A stretch of DNA of 64,000 nucleotides from PALSA-1006 sp041660815 (GTDB lineage: Bacteria; Pseudomonadota; Gammaproteobacteria; Burkholderiales; Gallionellaceae): contig JBAZVN010000002.1 in the NCBI GenBank assembly GCA_041660815.1, positions 1 to 64,000 of the forward strand. Direction: 5' to 3'. Below the pieces are notes generated by a model that ran no database searches, was not told where the DNA came from, and worked only from the letters and a program-made list of their open reading frames with translations. The translations under genes and the position numbers were made by a program. Shown here piece after piece: positions 1 through 7,538 of the stretch; the stretch's first letter is position 1; every line of letters starts with the position of its first letter.

Positions 1-149
1 TGGAACTGACCACCTGCACCGAATGCGGTGGACATTTCGTTACCCATACCGACGAACTGACTAAAAATTATGTGTGCGGAATTTGCCGTCCGCCCTCGCG
101 CGCCGGTAAAACCAAGAAAGCCGCGTTAATGGATGCGCTGGCGGCTTAA
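1..149 (+). CDS. flhC: Flagellar transcriptional activator FlhC, C-terminal end (partial)
   Basis: The window opens inside this gene; the readable frame begins at base 3 and gives the last 48 residues before the TAA at 147-149. Two cysteine pairs are visible, CTEC and CGIC, 17 residues apart. They match the zinc-binding cysteine cluster in the C-terminal half of FlhC, the partner of FlhD in the activator of class II flagellar operons. The tail after the last cysteine pair is short and basic (PPSRAGKTKKA), as in betaproteobacterial FlhC. The start and DNA-binding part lie upstream of the window. The identity rests on the cysteine pattern plus the wealth of flagellar genes nearby, so it is probable rather than certain. 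Confidence 0.8.
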   Translation, partial: ELTTCTECGGHFVTHTDELTKNYVCGICRPPSRAGKTKKAALMDALAA

Positions 150-198
150 ATTACAGGTTGAAATTTTCACGGATGAAATACGAGAATTCTTGTTAACG

Positions 199-210
199 AT
201 GTTGCAACAT
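199..210. repeat. 12-bp perfect palindrome between flhC and a small gene
   Basis: The sequence ATGTTGCAACAT is self-complementary over 12 bases and sits about 30 bases upstream of the start codon at 243. It overlaps a weak promoter-like stretch (TTGTTA at 190-195, TTTAAT at 215-220, spacing 19). It could be a dimeric regulator site, but a chance palindrome of this length is not rare. Confidence 0.3.
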
Positions 211-242
211 GCTGTTTAATTACATAAATTAAGGAGTCAATC

Positions 243-440
243 ATGCAAATTCATCAGTCTGTAGCTCATGGTTTACTATATTCTGTGTCTGCTCAGGATT
301 TTGCGCAATTAAATTTAAGCGTTGCGGCACATGACGATTTTGATTGGGAAGCATATGAATCTGAATACACGCAAGAAACTCTGGCGAATAATGTGCTGGA
401 GTTTTTGCGTGAGGTGGCTGGCAGGAAATTGAAGCGCTAA
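243..440 (+). CDS. Hypothetical 65-residue protein
   Basis: A short frame with a strong ribosome-binding site: AAGGAG at 231-236 is six bases before the ATG. The product is soluble-looking with no membrane segment. It is acidic in the middle (DDFDWEAYESEYTQE) and basic at the C-terminus (GRKLKR). I do not recognise a family. It follows flhC by about 90 bases on the same strand and ends 24 bases before the convergent gene at 465. The good ribosome-binding site and the lack of a competing frame support a real gene. Function is unknown, and a link to flagellar regulation would be only a guess from position. Confidence 0.6.
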   Translation: MQIHQSVAHGLLYSVSAQDFAQLNLSVAAHDDFDWEAYESEYTQETLANNVLEFLREVAGRKLKR

Positions 441-464
441 AGAATTGGGCTCTCTCTTCAAATA

Positions 465-1139
465 CTAATTTTTGAGGATTTCGCCTGCAGAAATTAGCGG
501 TGCTCTGAGCAATTCAAAATCCTTGGGGGGGACGTATTGTAATAAGGGTTTTTCATTGCCGCCTAAAGTAATATCCAGGCCGTGCTGGGGATAAAGCCAA
601 TGGATGATGCCGCTTTTGTTTTCGCGGATACGTTCTGCGGGTACGCCAAATCGTTTCGCAAAAATTGCCTCGTCGATTTTTACATTGGGTAAATAAGTCA
701 GACTGGTTATGGGTAATTGACGAACGCGCTCTAAATCGTCCGGTGTGAGTGTAATACGTTTACCACTGGGGGTAGAGTTCATGCGTAGGCCGCGCTTATA
801 CATACCCATAATTTCAGCATCAGGCACAGCGACGGTCAGAACTAATTTTGCTTTCAGGCCATTCAAATTGAGCTCGTCGAAATAAGCTTCAATCAACATC
901 TTCCCTTCATCAGACTTAAACAGACTTATATCGGTAAACTCTTTAAAAAGCTTCTCGGTTTCTTGCAAGGAATTCTGTCCCAACACAATACCAAACACCC
1001 GTGATGTATCCGGCGTGGGATGGGTAATTTTCCAGGGTAAGGTGTCAGGGGTGTTTTGGGTGTTATCCGGAATTAACAATAAACCCGAAATTGCCAAAAC
1101 AAATAAACCGAGAATGCTTAAAATTATTTTTTTATCCAC
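465..1139 (-). CDS. Membrane-anchored conserved hypothetical protein
   Basis: A 224-residue product with an N-terminal hydrophobic segment at about residues 5-23 (IILSILGLFVLAISGLLLI) after a short basic start. This fits a signal anchor or an uncleaved signal peptide with the rest in the periplasm. The remainder is a mixed soluble domain with no cysteine-based or catalytic motif that I can name. It lies 6 bases downstream of the four-helix membrane protein gene at 1146-1649 on the same strand, so the two are almost certainly cotranscribed and may act together at the membrane. Function is unknown. Confidence 0.65.
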   Translation of the reverse strand: MDKKIILSILGLFVLAISGLLLIPDNTQNTPDTLPWKITHPTPDTSRVFGIVLGQNSLQETEKLFKEFTDISLFKSDEGKMLIEAYFDELNLNGLKAKLVLTVAVPDAEIMGMYKRGLRMNSTPSGKRITLTPDDLERVRQLPITSLTYLPNVKIDEAIFAKRFGVPAERIRENKSGIIHWLYPQHGLDITLGGNEKPLLQYVPPKDFELLRAPLISAGEILKN

Positions 1140-1145
1140 GACACA

Positions 1146-1649
1146 TTATCCTTCGGCTGGAACAGGGTTTAAGGCGACGCCAGCACTCGGAATTTTGCCA
1201 CTTTTACACTGATGAGATGCATCGTATTCCATTACTACCAAGGCGAGCAATGCAACCATGAAAGGAAGTTGGCCGATTCCAAATGCCAGAGAGTAGCTGG
1301 TAATTTTGCTAATGCCCAGTTGCGTGCCGCCAAATAACATAATGGCAGTAAATGTGCCGGTTATTAAAAATAACAAGAGGAATAGACGTGCACGCTTTGC
1401 AGCCAACAAGGTATGGCAGAGAACAAAATAGGAAGTTTCTTGAGCTTTGGCCTGTTGCGCCTTAAGTAAAACAAAGCCTAATAGCGCGATTGAGATAATT
1501 GGCATAAGCGCTAATGGCAGTAAACTGGATTTGATAAAGCCCAAGCCCAGCACGAAAAGAAATACGTGGATCACAATAAAATCGAAAAGTAATATGGAGT
1601 GAAATTTTTCAGCGCGTTTGATTTCAGCTATCGTAACTTGATGTTCCAT
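1146..1649 (-). CDS. Hypothetical integral membrane protein with four predicted helices
   Basis: A 167-residue product. It has four hydrophobic stretches at about residues 19-38, 42-64, 88-110 and 120-140, with a charged N-terminus (VTIAEIKRAEKF) and a short polar C-terminal tail. AGGAG lies six bases before the ATG on the minus strand, which fixes the start. It is the first gene of a two-gene unit with the membrane-anchored protein at 465-1139. I do not recognise the family. The topology resembles small uncharacterised inner-membrane proteins that have no known activity. Confidence 0.6.
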   Translation of the reverse strand: MEHQVTIAEIKRAEKFHSILLFDFIVIHVFLFVLGLGFIKSSLLPLALMPIISIALLGFVLLKAQQAKAQETSYFVLCHTLLAAKRARLFLLLFLITGTFTAIMLFGGTQLGISKITSYSLAFGIGQLPFMVALLALVVMEYDASHQCKSGKIPSAGVALNPVPAEG

Positions 1650-1860
1650 TCGGGGCTCCTATAAATATACTATATTAAACAATTGGTTATATAAGTTTTG
1701 TGGTTTTATTTGATAGCAGAGTGATTTAATGAAATAATTTGCCCATAATAAAAATTCCAATTATCTTCTGTGCCCCCCGATTTTATATGTCGAATCGCGT
1801 TTATCAAAGCGGGAATATGACACGGATGCCGCCCTATATCAAACCTAATTTTTTGACTGC

Positions 1861-1869
1861 TGGTATAGT
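1861..1869 (+). promoter_or_regulatory. Possible extended -10 promoter for hemN
   Basis: TGGTATAGT matches the extended -10 form TGnTATAAT with one mismatch and lies 29 bases before the hemN start. There is no good -35 hexamer at the usual distance, which extended -10 promoters can tolerate. I looked for an FNR/Anr box (TTGAT-N4-ATCAA), which would suit an oxygen-independent enzyme, and did not find one. Confidence 0.35.
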
Positions 1870-1897
1870 ATAGAGAATTAATCAAAAAGAAATAATC

Positions 1898-3304
1898 ATG
1901 AACACAAATTTAGTTTCAGTAGTGGGGAGTTTGGAAGTGGATCTGGACTTAATCCGTCGTTTGGACAGAAATGGTCCGCGCTACACTTCTTATCCCACTG
2001 CCGACCGGTTTACCGATGCGTTTAATGTCGACACATATAGTACTTGGCTTGCCAAGCGTCAAGCTGATGGTAGTAGTCGACCTTTGTCCTTATATATACA
2101 CATTCCTTTTTGCAATACGCTGTGTTTTTACTGCGCGTGCAATAAAGTCATTACCAAAGATTTTAGTAAGGCCGGTGAATACGTACGCTATTTAACCAAA
2201 GAACTGGAAATGCAGGCGGCGCTTTTGGGACCTGAACGGCGTGTTGAACAGTTACATTTTGGCGGTGGTACGCCGACCTTTTTAAGTAACGATGAAATCC
2301 GTGAGTTGATGGGAGCGATTCGCAAGAATTTTACCTTAATCGAAAATGGTGAATATTCAATTGAAATTGACCCGCGTAAAGTAAGTGATGAAACGGTCGC
2401 CTTGCTGGGTGAAATGGGTTTTAACCGAATTAGTATCGGGGTGCAGGATTTTGATGCGGATGTACAAAAGGCGGTCAACCGTATTCAAAGTGAGGCAGAA
2501 ACTTTGCAAGTTATTCGTGCTGCGCGGGCCAATGGTTTCCAGTCGGTCAGTATTGATTTAATTTACGGTTTACCTAAACAAAATTTAACCGGCTTTAAAG
2601 CCACCCTGGATAAAGTGATTGCAGCGGGCGCGGATCGTTTGTCGATCTATAACTATGCACATATGCCGACAATTTTTAAACCGCAACGGCGTATTCATGA
2701 AGAAGAATTGCCTTCGGGACAGCTTAAGCTGGATATCTTAAGCCTTGCGGTGAAAACCTTAACTGATGCGGGTTACATTTATATTGGCATGGATCATTTT
2801 GCCAAGCCGGAGGATGAGTTGGCTATAGCGCAACGCCAAGGTCGTTTGCATCGCAATTTCCAAGGCTACTCCACGCATTCTGATTGTGATTTGGTGGCAG
2901 TGGGCGTCAGTGCAATCGGCAAAATCGGACCAACTTATAGCCAAAATTATCGCGAATTAGAAAAATATTACGCAGCCTTGGATAATAATGAGTTAGCAAT
3001 TATGCGCGGTCTGGAATTGAACGCTGACGATTTGGTGCGTCGCGAGATTATTCAAGCACTCATGTGTCATTTTGAAATTGCTAAAGCGACTTTTGAAACT
3101 GAATTCAAAATCAACTTTGACACATATTTTTCTACGGAATTAAAAGAACTGGTTGAATATGAAGCTGAAGGTTTGCTAATAATTTCCCCGCAGTTAATCA
3201 GCGTTACCCCCAAAGGACGCATGTTAATTCGCAATATTTGTATGGTTTTTGATAAATATCTGCGTACTAAACAGGAACATGCGCGCTATTCCAAGGTAAT
3301 ATAG
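1898..3304 (+). CDS. hemN: Oxygen-independent coproporphyrinogen III dehydrogenase (HemN)
   Basis: A 468-residue radical-SAM enzyme that oxidatively decarboxylates two propionates of coproporphyrinogen III in heme synthesis without oxygen. The iron-sulfur motif C-x3-C-x2-C-x-C is at residues 72-81 (CNTLCFYCAC), in the form that separates true HemN from HemW-like relatives. The preceding RYTSYPTADRF and the following FGGGTPTFL segments are also typical of HemN. Length is normal for the family (about 455-470). The ATG lies in an A-rich context (AAAAAGAAATAATC) without a strong ribosome-binding site. The nitronate monooxygenase gene follows 26 bases downstream and is likely cotranscribed. Cytoplasmic. 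Confidence 0.93.
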   Translation: MNTNLVSVVGSLEVDLDLIRRLDRNGPRYTSYPTADRFTDAFNVDTYSTWLAKRQADGSSRPLSLYIHIPFCNTLCFYCACNKVITKDFSKAGEYVRYLTKELEMQAALLGPERRVEQLHFGGGTPTFLSNDEIRELMGAIRKNFTLIENGEYSIEIDPRKVSDETVALLGEMGFNRISIGVQDFDADVQKAVNRIQSEAETLQVIRAARANGFQSVSIDLIYGLPKQNLTGFKATLDKVIAAGADRLSIYNYAHMPTIFKPQRRIHEEELPSGQLKLDILSLAVKTLTDAGYIYIGMDHFAKPEDELAIAQRQGRLHRNFQGYSTHSDCDLVAVGVSAIGKIGPTYSQNYRELEKYYAALDNNELAIMRGLELNADDLVRREIIQALMCHFEIAKATFETEFKINFDTYFSTELKELVEYEAEGLLIISPQLISVTPKGRMLIRNICMVFDKYLRTKQEHARYSKVI

Positions 3305-3330
3305 CGCCCTAACACAAACGAAGGAATAGT

Positions 3331-4575
3331 ATGAAATGCGTGGATGATTTCCGCTTGCGCTTTGGCAAGTACGAGCTGGTTCCAATTATGATAGGCGGAA
3401 TGGGAGTGGATATTTCCACTGCAGAGCTGGCTTTGGAAGCTGCGCGTCTGGGCGGAATCGGGCACATCTCTGATGCCATGTTACCCACCGTAACAGATCG
3501 TCGTTATGACACTGACTTCGTTAAAACCAAGCTCACCCAGTATAAATATAACCTTGAAAATTCAGATAAAGCCGCCATCAAATTCGATCTAGGTCAGGTT
3601 GCAGAGTCTACCCGATTACATGTCAGCAAAACGATGGAAGCCAAACGGGGTTCCGGAATGGTATTCGTGAATATCATGGAAAAGCTGACCATGAATGCGC
3701 CCAAAGAAACGCTTAAAGTACGTCTGCACGAAGCGCTTTCGGCTGGAATTGATGGCATTACACTGGCGGCGGGATTGCATCTGGGATCATTTGCCATGAT
3801 GGAAGATCATCCACGTTTTCACGATGCAAAATTGGGCATCATTGTTTCCTCACTACGCGCACTTCAACTGTTTTTGCGCAAAAATGCCCGGTGTAATCGT
3901 TTACCGGATTTTGTTGTAGTTGAAGGGCCGTTAGCTGGTGGTCACTTGGGCTTTGGTATGGATTGGGCGCAGTATGATTTGCATACTATTACCAAAGAAG
4001 TGTTGGATTATTTAAAAGCGGAAAAACTCGATATTCCCGTGATTGCCGCAGGCGGAATATTTACCGGTACCGATGCAACCGGCTTTCTAGAAATGGGCGC
4101 AGCGGCAGTCCAAGTGGCAACACGTTTTACCGTTAGCAAAGAATGCGGCTTGCCAAGTGATGTACAGCAGGAATATTTTAAAGCCAGCGAGGCAGATATA
4201 GAAGTGAACGGCGTATCGCCAACCGGTTACCCGATGCGCATGTTGAAAAATAGTCCGGCGATTGGCTCGGGTATTCGTCCCGGTTGCGAGTCATATGGTT
4301 ATATTTTGGATGCCAACGGAAAATGTTCTTACATCGATTCGTATAACCGCGAAGTAGCGTTGCATCCCGAGGAGAAAAAAATTCAGGTGTTCGATAAAAC
4401 CTGCTTATGTACTCATATGCGCAATTTTAAATTATGGACATGCGGGCATTACACTTATCGTCTTAAAGACACAACGCGCAAATTGGCAGATGGTAGTTAT
4501 GAGGTCTTAACGGCGGAACATATCTTTAAGGATTATCAATTCAGTACCGATAACAAGTTATTGCTTCCTGCATAA
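3331..4575 (+). CDS. Nitronate monooxygenase family flavoprotein
   Basis: A 414-residue TIM-barrel FMN enzyme of the nitronate monooxygenase (former 2-nitropropane dioxygenase) family, which in characterised members oxidises alkyl nitronates with oxygen. The family signature is seen in the N-terminal IMIGGMGVDIS, the central VEGPLAGGHLGFG and the phosphate-binding IPVIAAGGIFTG and GAAAVQVATRF. The C-terminal 90 residues carry several cysteines (FDKTCLCTHMRNFKLWTCG) beyond the basic barrel, as in a longer subgroup of the family whose substrate is not established. AAGGAAT lies just before the ATG. It shares a transcript with hemN and ends at a strong terminator. The true substrate is not predictable from sequence. 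Confidence 0.85.
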   Translation: MKCVDDFRLRFGKYELVPIMIGGMGVDISTAELALEAARLGGIGHISDAMLPTVTDRRYDTDFVKTKLTQYKYNLENSDKAAIKFDLGQVAESTRLHVSKTMEAKRGSGMVFVNIMEKLTMNAPKETLKVRLHEALSAGIDGITLAAGLHLGSFAMMEDHPRFHDAKLGIIVSSLRALQLFLRKNARCNRLPDFVVVEGPLAGGHLGFGMDWAQYDLHTITKEVLDYLKAEKLDIPVIAAGGIFTGTDATGFLEMGAAAVQVATRFTVSKECGLPSDVQQEYFKASEADIEVNGVSPTGYPMRMLKNSPAIGSGIRPGCESYGYILDANGKCSYIDSYNREVALHPEEKKIQVFDKTCLCTHMRNFKLWTCGHYTYRLKDTTRKLADGSYEVLTAEHIFKDYQFSTDNKLLLPA

Positions 4576-4580
4576 AAAAA

Positions 4581-4615
4581 GGGAGCCAGTAAAAATATAA
4601 TTTTTACTGGCTCCC
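4581..4615. terminator. Bidirectional intrinsic terminator
   Basis: A perfect 15-base-pair stem (gggagccagtaaaaa paired with its complement) encloses a five-base loop, tataa. A-tracts lie on the left and T-tracts on the right, so it can end both the hemN transcript from the left and the HD-GYP gene transcript from the right. Confidence 0.93.
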
Positions 4616-4628
4616 TTTTTTTGATGTT

Positions 4629-6188
4629 TTAAGCTTTAGCCAGTTCACCCAACTTGGCATCCTCTACTTTGATATGGTGAATCAACCAATCGCGCAAATA
4701 AGCCAATACGTCAAACTGGGCTACCAAAGGGTTGACGTGTAGCTCTTCATAAAACTCACGGATCTTTGCTTCATAAGCATGATGTTGCGCTTCCTGACGC
4801 GTAATACCGGAAAAATGATAGTGCTTCATCATCATTTCTTCGCTGCGGAAATGTACTTTGGCGTAGGCATCCAAGGCTTTAATTAAGCGTGCAACCTGGC
4901 GCGCTCCGCGTTTATGAATCACCACGTCAAATAAATCATTAATTAAATCAAATAGATAGCGATGGTGTTCGTCAATAGTGTCAATGCCAACACTTAAGCT
5001 ATCGTCCCACGGCACCCACGCATTTTCTCTGGGTTGAAGCGGGGGAAGTTTTAGTTCATGTTTGGGATCTATGATTTCATCGCAGTAAAGTTCTCGAATC
5101 CGTAAAATTTCCGGCAATGCAGCTTGAAAAGCAAGAATAATTTTCGGATCGAAATGTTTTCCGGATTCTGAAATAATCCAAGTGGTTGCTTCTTCGACAC
5201 TCCATGCTTCTTTGTAGGGGCGTTCGGATGTTAGCGCATCAAATACATCGGCTATAGAGCAAATGCGCGCAAGTACTGGAATTTGTTCACCCACCAATCC
5301 TTGTGGATAGCCGCTACCATCCCAGCGTTCATGGTGCGAACCGGCAATATCCCGGGCTGCCGCGATAAGTGCATCATTGCCCGTTAATATTGAGGCACCT
5401 ATATTGGTATGCGTTTTCATGACCTCAAATTCATCGGTGGTCAACTTGCCGGGTTTAAGTAACACAGCGTCAGCTATACCGATTTTTCCTACATCATGCA
5501 TGGGGGCGGCAACATAGAGTAATTCCCTAAGTTCTGTGGATAGCCCATACGCTTTAGCAATAGTTTGGGCGAAATTGGTCATCCGCATAATGTGCCAACC
5601 GGTTTCGTTGTCCCGGTATTCCGAAGCGACACCCAAGCTACGAATAGCATCTGCGCGGGCCTCTTCAAGCTCTAATTCGCGAATTTTTAGTGTTTCACTG
5701 GTTAAAGCGCGATGCACTAGACCGGACAATGCACGTGCCAAGTCATTCATGAAGTCAAAATGGACAGGTTCGGGTTGATAATCCGGCGGCACATAAAATA
5801 CGGTGTAACCAATTCCCTGACCATCAATATTCAGAGGGAGTAAAAAAGTGTGCTCTGAAACTGATTTATCCGGATTTTCTTCAATAGAAAAAGCAATAGT
5901 TTCGATGCGGCTTCGGCTGGGAATGCTGGCTGATGCAAAGGCACCGCTGGTCCATTGTAAATGGGATTTCCAAACCGGTAACATGCCAAATTGGGCTACT
6001 TGAAAATACCGGCCACGTGGATTTAATAAAACGACTGCCCCGCGAGATTCGAGAGGCAGGTATTGATTGTCTTTTAGCGTGGAAAATAAGCGTTCCAGCA
6101 GGATGTCCAAATCAGAAGAAGAGCTGCTAGAAATAGACAGCTCAAACACTAATTTGCTGATTGCCAACAACTCTTCTTCTTTATTCAT
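4629..6188 (-). CDS. HD-GYP phosphodiesterase-type protein with C-terminal hemerythrin domain
   Basis: A 519-residue cytoplasmic signalling protein. Residues about 10-165 look like a GAF-type sensor. They are followed by a short helical linker and an HD-GYP domain at about 180-350, with intact HDVGKIG (231-237), HHERWDGSGYP (285-295) and downstream PYK signatures. This is expected to hydrolyse cyclic di-GMP. The last 125 residues are a bacteriohemerythrin domain, a di-iron oxygen or redox sensor, with DEHHRYLF, HFRSEE and the closing HHIKVED. One ligand position looks altered: in HHAYEAKI the second histidine of the usual HxxxH appears to be glutamate. I chose the ATG at 6188 because GGGGGAAG lies directly upstream of it; a longer start is possible. 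It probably ties oxygen or redox state to motility or attachment. Confidence 0.88.
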   Translation of the reverse strand: MNKEEELLAISKLVFELSISSSSSSDLDILLERLFSTLKDNQYLPLESRGAVVLLNPRGRYFQVAQFGMLPVWKSHLQWTSGAFASASIPSRSRIETIAFSIEENPDKSVSEHTFLLPLNIDGQGIGYTVFYVPPDYQPEPVHFDFMNDLARALSGLVHRALTSETLKIRELELEEARADAIRSLGVASEYRDNETGWHIMRMTNFAQTIAKAYGLSTELRELLYVAAPMHDVGKIGIADAVLLKPGKLTTDEFEVMKTHTNIGASILTGNDALIAAARDIAGSHHERWDGSGYPQGLVGEQIPVLARICSIADVFDALTSERPYKEAWSVEEATTWIISESGKHFDPKIILAFQAALPEILRIRELYCDEIIDPKHELKLPPLQPRENAWVPWDDSLSVGIDTIDEHHRYLFDLINDLFDVVIHKRGARQVARLIKALDAYAKVHFRSEEMMMKHYHFSGITRQEAQHHAYEAKIREFYEELHVNPLVAQFDVLAYLRDWLIHHIKVEDAKLGELAKA

Positions 6189-6307
6189 CACTTCCCCCGT
6201 AACCACCCTGATGCCATTGTTGGCATTCTTAATGCGTGAAGTATGAACAAATATAGTTCAAGGTGCAAGCAAACTGGAAAAATCTTGTTTGCTGCATCCG
6301 TTAAATT

Positions 6308-7531
6308 TTACATATAGTTAAACAGTGATAAATCAGAAATTTGTTTGAAGGATTTTTGCGCAGCCTGCAAACTGGTTGTCTGGCGATTCAAATCACTAAT
6401 TGCTTTGTTGTAATCCAAGTCCTGCAAGGTCGACAGGGTTTGTTTGAACTGTAAACCTAAATCCTCACCGGTGGTTTGCAAAGTATCGAGCTCATTTAAG
6501 CGTGCACCGAGAGAAGCTCGGGCAGTTAATACGCTATCCAATCCGCGATCCAGACCACTCATTGCTTTGCCAAGGCTGGTGGTTAATTGTGCGGGCGTCG
6601 CGGTATTTAAAGCCTGAATCAAGTCCGTCATGGTCTTGAATATGCCTTCATTGGAACTGGGTTTTACAGAAAAAGAATCTCCCGCCGCAGGTGTTCCACT
6701 GATAGAAAATACCATTCCAGGCAGAGTAATGGCCTGACCGGAAATATAGTTAACGTTGGATAAGTCGATGCCGTTGCTGTCAATAACAGCATTTCCATTT
6801 ACGTCAGTAATTGAGTATGTAGCCGGATCGGCAAAACTGATAGTAAGGGGAAGATTGGCAATATTGACTGCACCCGTCACCGCACCCTGAGTAATAGATG
6901 CATTTCCGACATTTGTAGGCAACAAAGTTGCCGGATCAATTGGTGCTTCGGTAACAAATTTGCCATTGCCATTTTTGATGCGGGTGAATATATCAGCACC
7001 GGATTCACTACCGGCCATTTGTCGTGAGCTACTTACCTGAATCATACGTTGGCCATCATCAGCCATATATTGAATGCCGGTCGATGTATTGACGAAGGGA
7101 ATGGTTTTGCCCTGATAGCCAGAAAATAAATAGTTTCCGGTACCGTCGCTAGTATTGGCCAGTGCAATTAATTGATCCAAGCGCCCCTGTAATTCGGTAG
7201 CAATCGTTTGTTTATCGTTGTTCGATAATGCGCCGTTACCTGCCTGAACAGCCGAGGTCTTAACATCAGACAGCAAATTGGTCACATTTTGCAGAACTGC
7301 TTCAGCCAGGCCAATCGAGCTTTTTGCCGTATTGCGATTTGTTGCATACTGGGTATTAGTAGCGTCGGCTTGCATGATTTGCAAAGCGTTAGCAGAAGCT
7401 GCCGGATCATCAGCCGGTGTTAACATTCGTCTTCCGGATGCAACCTGTTGATTTGTATGTAGTAATGCAGTCTGCTGTTGATTTAGCATCGATACATTCG
7501 TGTCAAATATAGTACTTGTACTTACACGCAT
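6308..7531 (-). CDS. flgL: Flagellar hook-filament junction protein FlgL
   Basis: A 407-residue junction protein (HAP3) linking the FlgK ring to the filament. The N-terminal flagellin-like coiled coil (MRVSTSTIFDTNVSMLNQQQ, then VASGRRMLTPADDPAAS) and the matching C-terminal helix (LQDLDYNKAISDLNRQ) are clear. The middle holds an extra beta module (GMVFSISGTPAAGDSFSV) that is similar to modules in the adjacent FlgK. It is the last gene of the flgG-L operon, with an 8-base gap from flgK and AGGTG before the ATG. Exported by the flagellar type III system, so no signal peptide is expected or seen. Confidence 0.95.
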   Translation of the reverse strand: MRVSTSTIFDTNVSMLNQQQTALLHTNQQVASGRRMLTPADDPAASANALQIMQADATNTQYATNRNTAKSSIGLAEAVLQNVTNLLSDVKTSAVQAGNGALSNNDKQTIATELQGRLDQLIALANTSDGTGNYLFSGYQGKTIPFVNTSTGIQYMADDGQRMIQVSSSRQMAGSESGADIFTRIKNGNGKFVTEAPIDPATLLPTNVGNASITQGAVTGAVNIANLPLTISFADPATYSITDVNGNAVIDSNGIDLSNVNYISGQAITLPGMVFSISGTPAAGDSFSVKPSSNEGIFKTMTDLIQALNTATPAQLTTSLGKAMSGLDRGLDSVLTARASLGARLNELDTLQTTGEDLGLQFKQTLSTLQDLDYNKAISDLNRQTTSLQAAQKSFKQISDLSLFNYM

Positions 7532-7538
7532 GGCACAC

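Noticed and set aside
1680..1897. FNR/Anr box for hemN
   Set aside because: Several TTGAT- and ATCAA-like halves exist, but none are paired with a four-base spacer.
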